From contig NC_063156.1 of NCBI RefSeq assembly GCF_020921035.1, positions 11,854,501 to 11,918,500 on the forward strand: a DNA stretch of 64,000 bases, in the 5' to 3' direction. The stretch comes from Rhodamnia argentea. Taxonomy: Eukaryota; Streptophyta; Magnoliopsida; Myrtales; Myrtaceae. The position numbers were made by a program, and so were the translations under genes. Under the pieces are notes generated by a model. The model saw nothing but the letters and a program-made list of their open reading frames with translations. It had not been told where the DNA came from and searched no databases. Below, piece after piece: positions 62,886 to 64,000 of the stretch (positions are counted from its first letter, which is position 1; each line of letters opens with the position of its first letter).

Positions 62886-63750
62886 AAGATAAAGTTATGA
62901 GATTGAAATAATTTTTCAAATGAAAACCAAACACTACAAAATATTTTCGACCACATATTATCAAACAAATGAAAATAACTCCTGAAAAATGACTTTCAGG
63001 AAATCATTGTCCTTTTTCATGGAGTTTTCCGTGAAATAAACTCACTCCCAAGGTAATCTTTACATTATATGATAACATTTAATGTCGTCCTTGTGTTAAT
63101 TCATATTAATAAAATCTGTTGATATGTCTCTCAATCCATTAATTTTTAACGGTGGATGACAAATAAAAGTTCCACGTGATCATTTAAGTAAGACATTAAT
63201 CTAAAATCAGAATATAATAATTCACGTCATCAAATAACAATAGACACGTCAACGTCTTAATTTTTTGTCTTTTTCTAAAGTAGGTGTATAAAAAAAAATG
63301 AACGTAGCAAACTGAATAACTTCATTAAACATTTACTAATAGTTTGAAAAACACATTGAATAAGCTAAAAACGTAAGTATTACATTATAATCGGGCTACT
63401 GTACGAATTGTGTGAATTTTCCCAAATTGGATTACGTTCCGGTTCTTTTCTTCGGTAGAAAAGTGTATTTTTTTTTTTTTGGGTAAAAAAAAAGGTGTAG
63501 TTTATATTGAATAAATAAACAAAATGATTTTTTTCCCACCCAAAAAAAAAAAACAAAATGATTTATTGCTTTTATCATTTTTTTTTTAGTCAAAGTTTTT
63601 ATCATTTCTGCTTTAACAGTTGTTGCGCTCTCTTCTTCTTCAATCGTCACATCATCGATCCGAACAAAAAGCATCAAAGGGAATCGATCTCCGGTGACCC
63701 CTTCTCCTCCTCCGTCTTCGAACTCTCTCAGAACGAATCGCAATCCAACC

Positions 63751-63759
63751 ATGGCTTGA
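63751..63759 (+). promoter_or_regulatory. Two-codon upstream reading frame
   Basis: ATG GCT TGA in good start context (aaccATGG) ends 23 bases before the main start codon at 63783. If it lies in the mRNA leader, ribosomes would have to leak past or reinitiate. Transcription start is not known. Confidence 0.4.
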
Positions 63760-63782
63760 CGAACTCCGACCCCGCCCCGTCC

Positions 63783-64000
63783 ATGTCTCGGCGAAACCAC
63801 ACCACCGACCTCGGCTGCATCGCCTGCGACGACCTCAGCGACCTCGGCGCCGGCAAGGAGGGCTGGCTCGCCGACAACCCCAACCTCCTCTGTGCGCTCG
63901 ACACCCACTCCCTCGCCCTCGCCGACCGATCCATCGTCCTCGTCATCGGGTGGTCCGATCCCGACTCCCCCCGGGTCAAGATCCGGCCCGAGCTCTCCCC
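63783..64000 (+). CDS. N-terminus of a Rab3GAP regulatory subunit-like protein (partial)
   Basis: The frame starts MSRRNHTTDLGCIACDD and runs open to the window edge (72 complete codons). Recognisable words are GAGKEGWLADNPNLLCALD, HSLALADRS and VKIRPELS, which I associate with the plant protein annotated as the Rab3 GTPase-activating protein non-catalytic subunit (RAB3GAP2 N-terminal domain), a regulator of Rab GTPases in membrane traffic. Only about the first 5 percent of such a protein is visible, so the assignment is tentative. The sequence is strongly GC-rich, typical of a first exon. A minus-strand open frame across the same bases is a shadow. Confidence 0.6.
   Translation, partial: MSRRNHTTDLGCIACDDLSDLGAGKEGWLADNPNLLCALDTHSLALADRSIVLVIGWSDPDSPRVKIRPELS

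Larger units (their letters stand above)
62209..63782. other. Divergent promoter region
   Basis: Contains the leader and promoter of the minus-strand DDB1/CPSF-A-like gene (62209 to about 62600, GC-rich), a foldback element (62636-62885), AT-rich sequence with poly-A/T runs (63285-63600), and the leader of the gene starting at 63783. No other gene is seen. Confidence 0.45.

Noticed and set aside
63432..63908. 158-codon minus-strand frame near the right edge
   Set aside because: Antisense shadow of the GC-rich first exon starting at 63783, ending in poly-Lys from poly-T runs.

Overview
The window is nuclear DNA of a flowering plant, most likely a dicot. The genes have many introns with GT-AG junctions. 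Their products are a KIN-1 type kinesin, a DDB1/CPSF-A-like protein and a plastid-type protein, and the transposons are of plant families. I cannot name the species.

Positions 1-32400 are almost entirely transposable elements, many nested. From left to right they are: a 3.4-kb solo LTR with a perfect 5-bp target duplication (499-3909); a foldback MITE; the 3' end of an L1-type LINE; a tandem array of eleven copies of an exact 346-bp unit (about 7869-11674); an LTR-like block; and a Ty1/copia element on the minus strand. The copia element is split at a conserved reverse-transcriptase motif by an LTR-type element (14787-21372). That element in turn holds a hAT transposon (16624-19587) with an 8-bp target duplication and a nearly intact transposase.

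Positions 23397-32367 form one 9-kb Mutator-like element (MULE) with terminal inverted repeats of about 0.95 kb. It carries two convergent genes, both disabled. A FAR1/FRS-type transposase runs from the right end. A small gene with an RNase H1-type (viroplasmin-like) domain followed by a coiled coil runs from the left end. Between them lies a captured DnaJ fragment that still has its intron. The transposase is broken by two MITEs, and removing each MITE together with one copy of its target duplication restores the frame.

Positions 32525-35593 are an inverted, decayed copy of the 3' end of the DDB1/CPSF-A-like gene that lies 12 kb further on. The copy is itself split by a Tourist-like MITE.

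Positions 37671-64000 are a gene island. It holds a single-exon, probably chloroplast protein with an acidic tract (minus); a KIN-1 kinesin with 15 exons and 494 residues (plus, 41215-45520); a DDB1/CPSF-A family gene with 15 exons and 1385 residues (minus, 47422-62208); and the 5' end of a gene resembling the Rab3GAP regulatory subunit (plus, from 63783). The kinesin and the DDB1-like gene converge on a 1.9-kb spacer. No functional link between the host genes is evident. All exon structures were read by eye from splice sites and reading frame; the summed exon lengths of both spliced genes are divisible by three.
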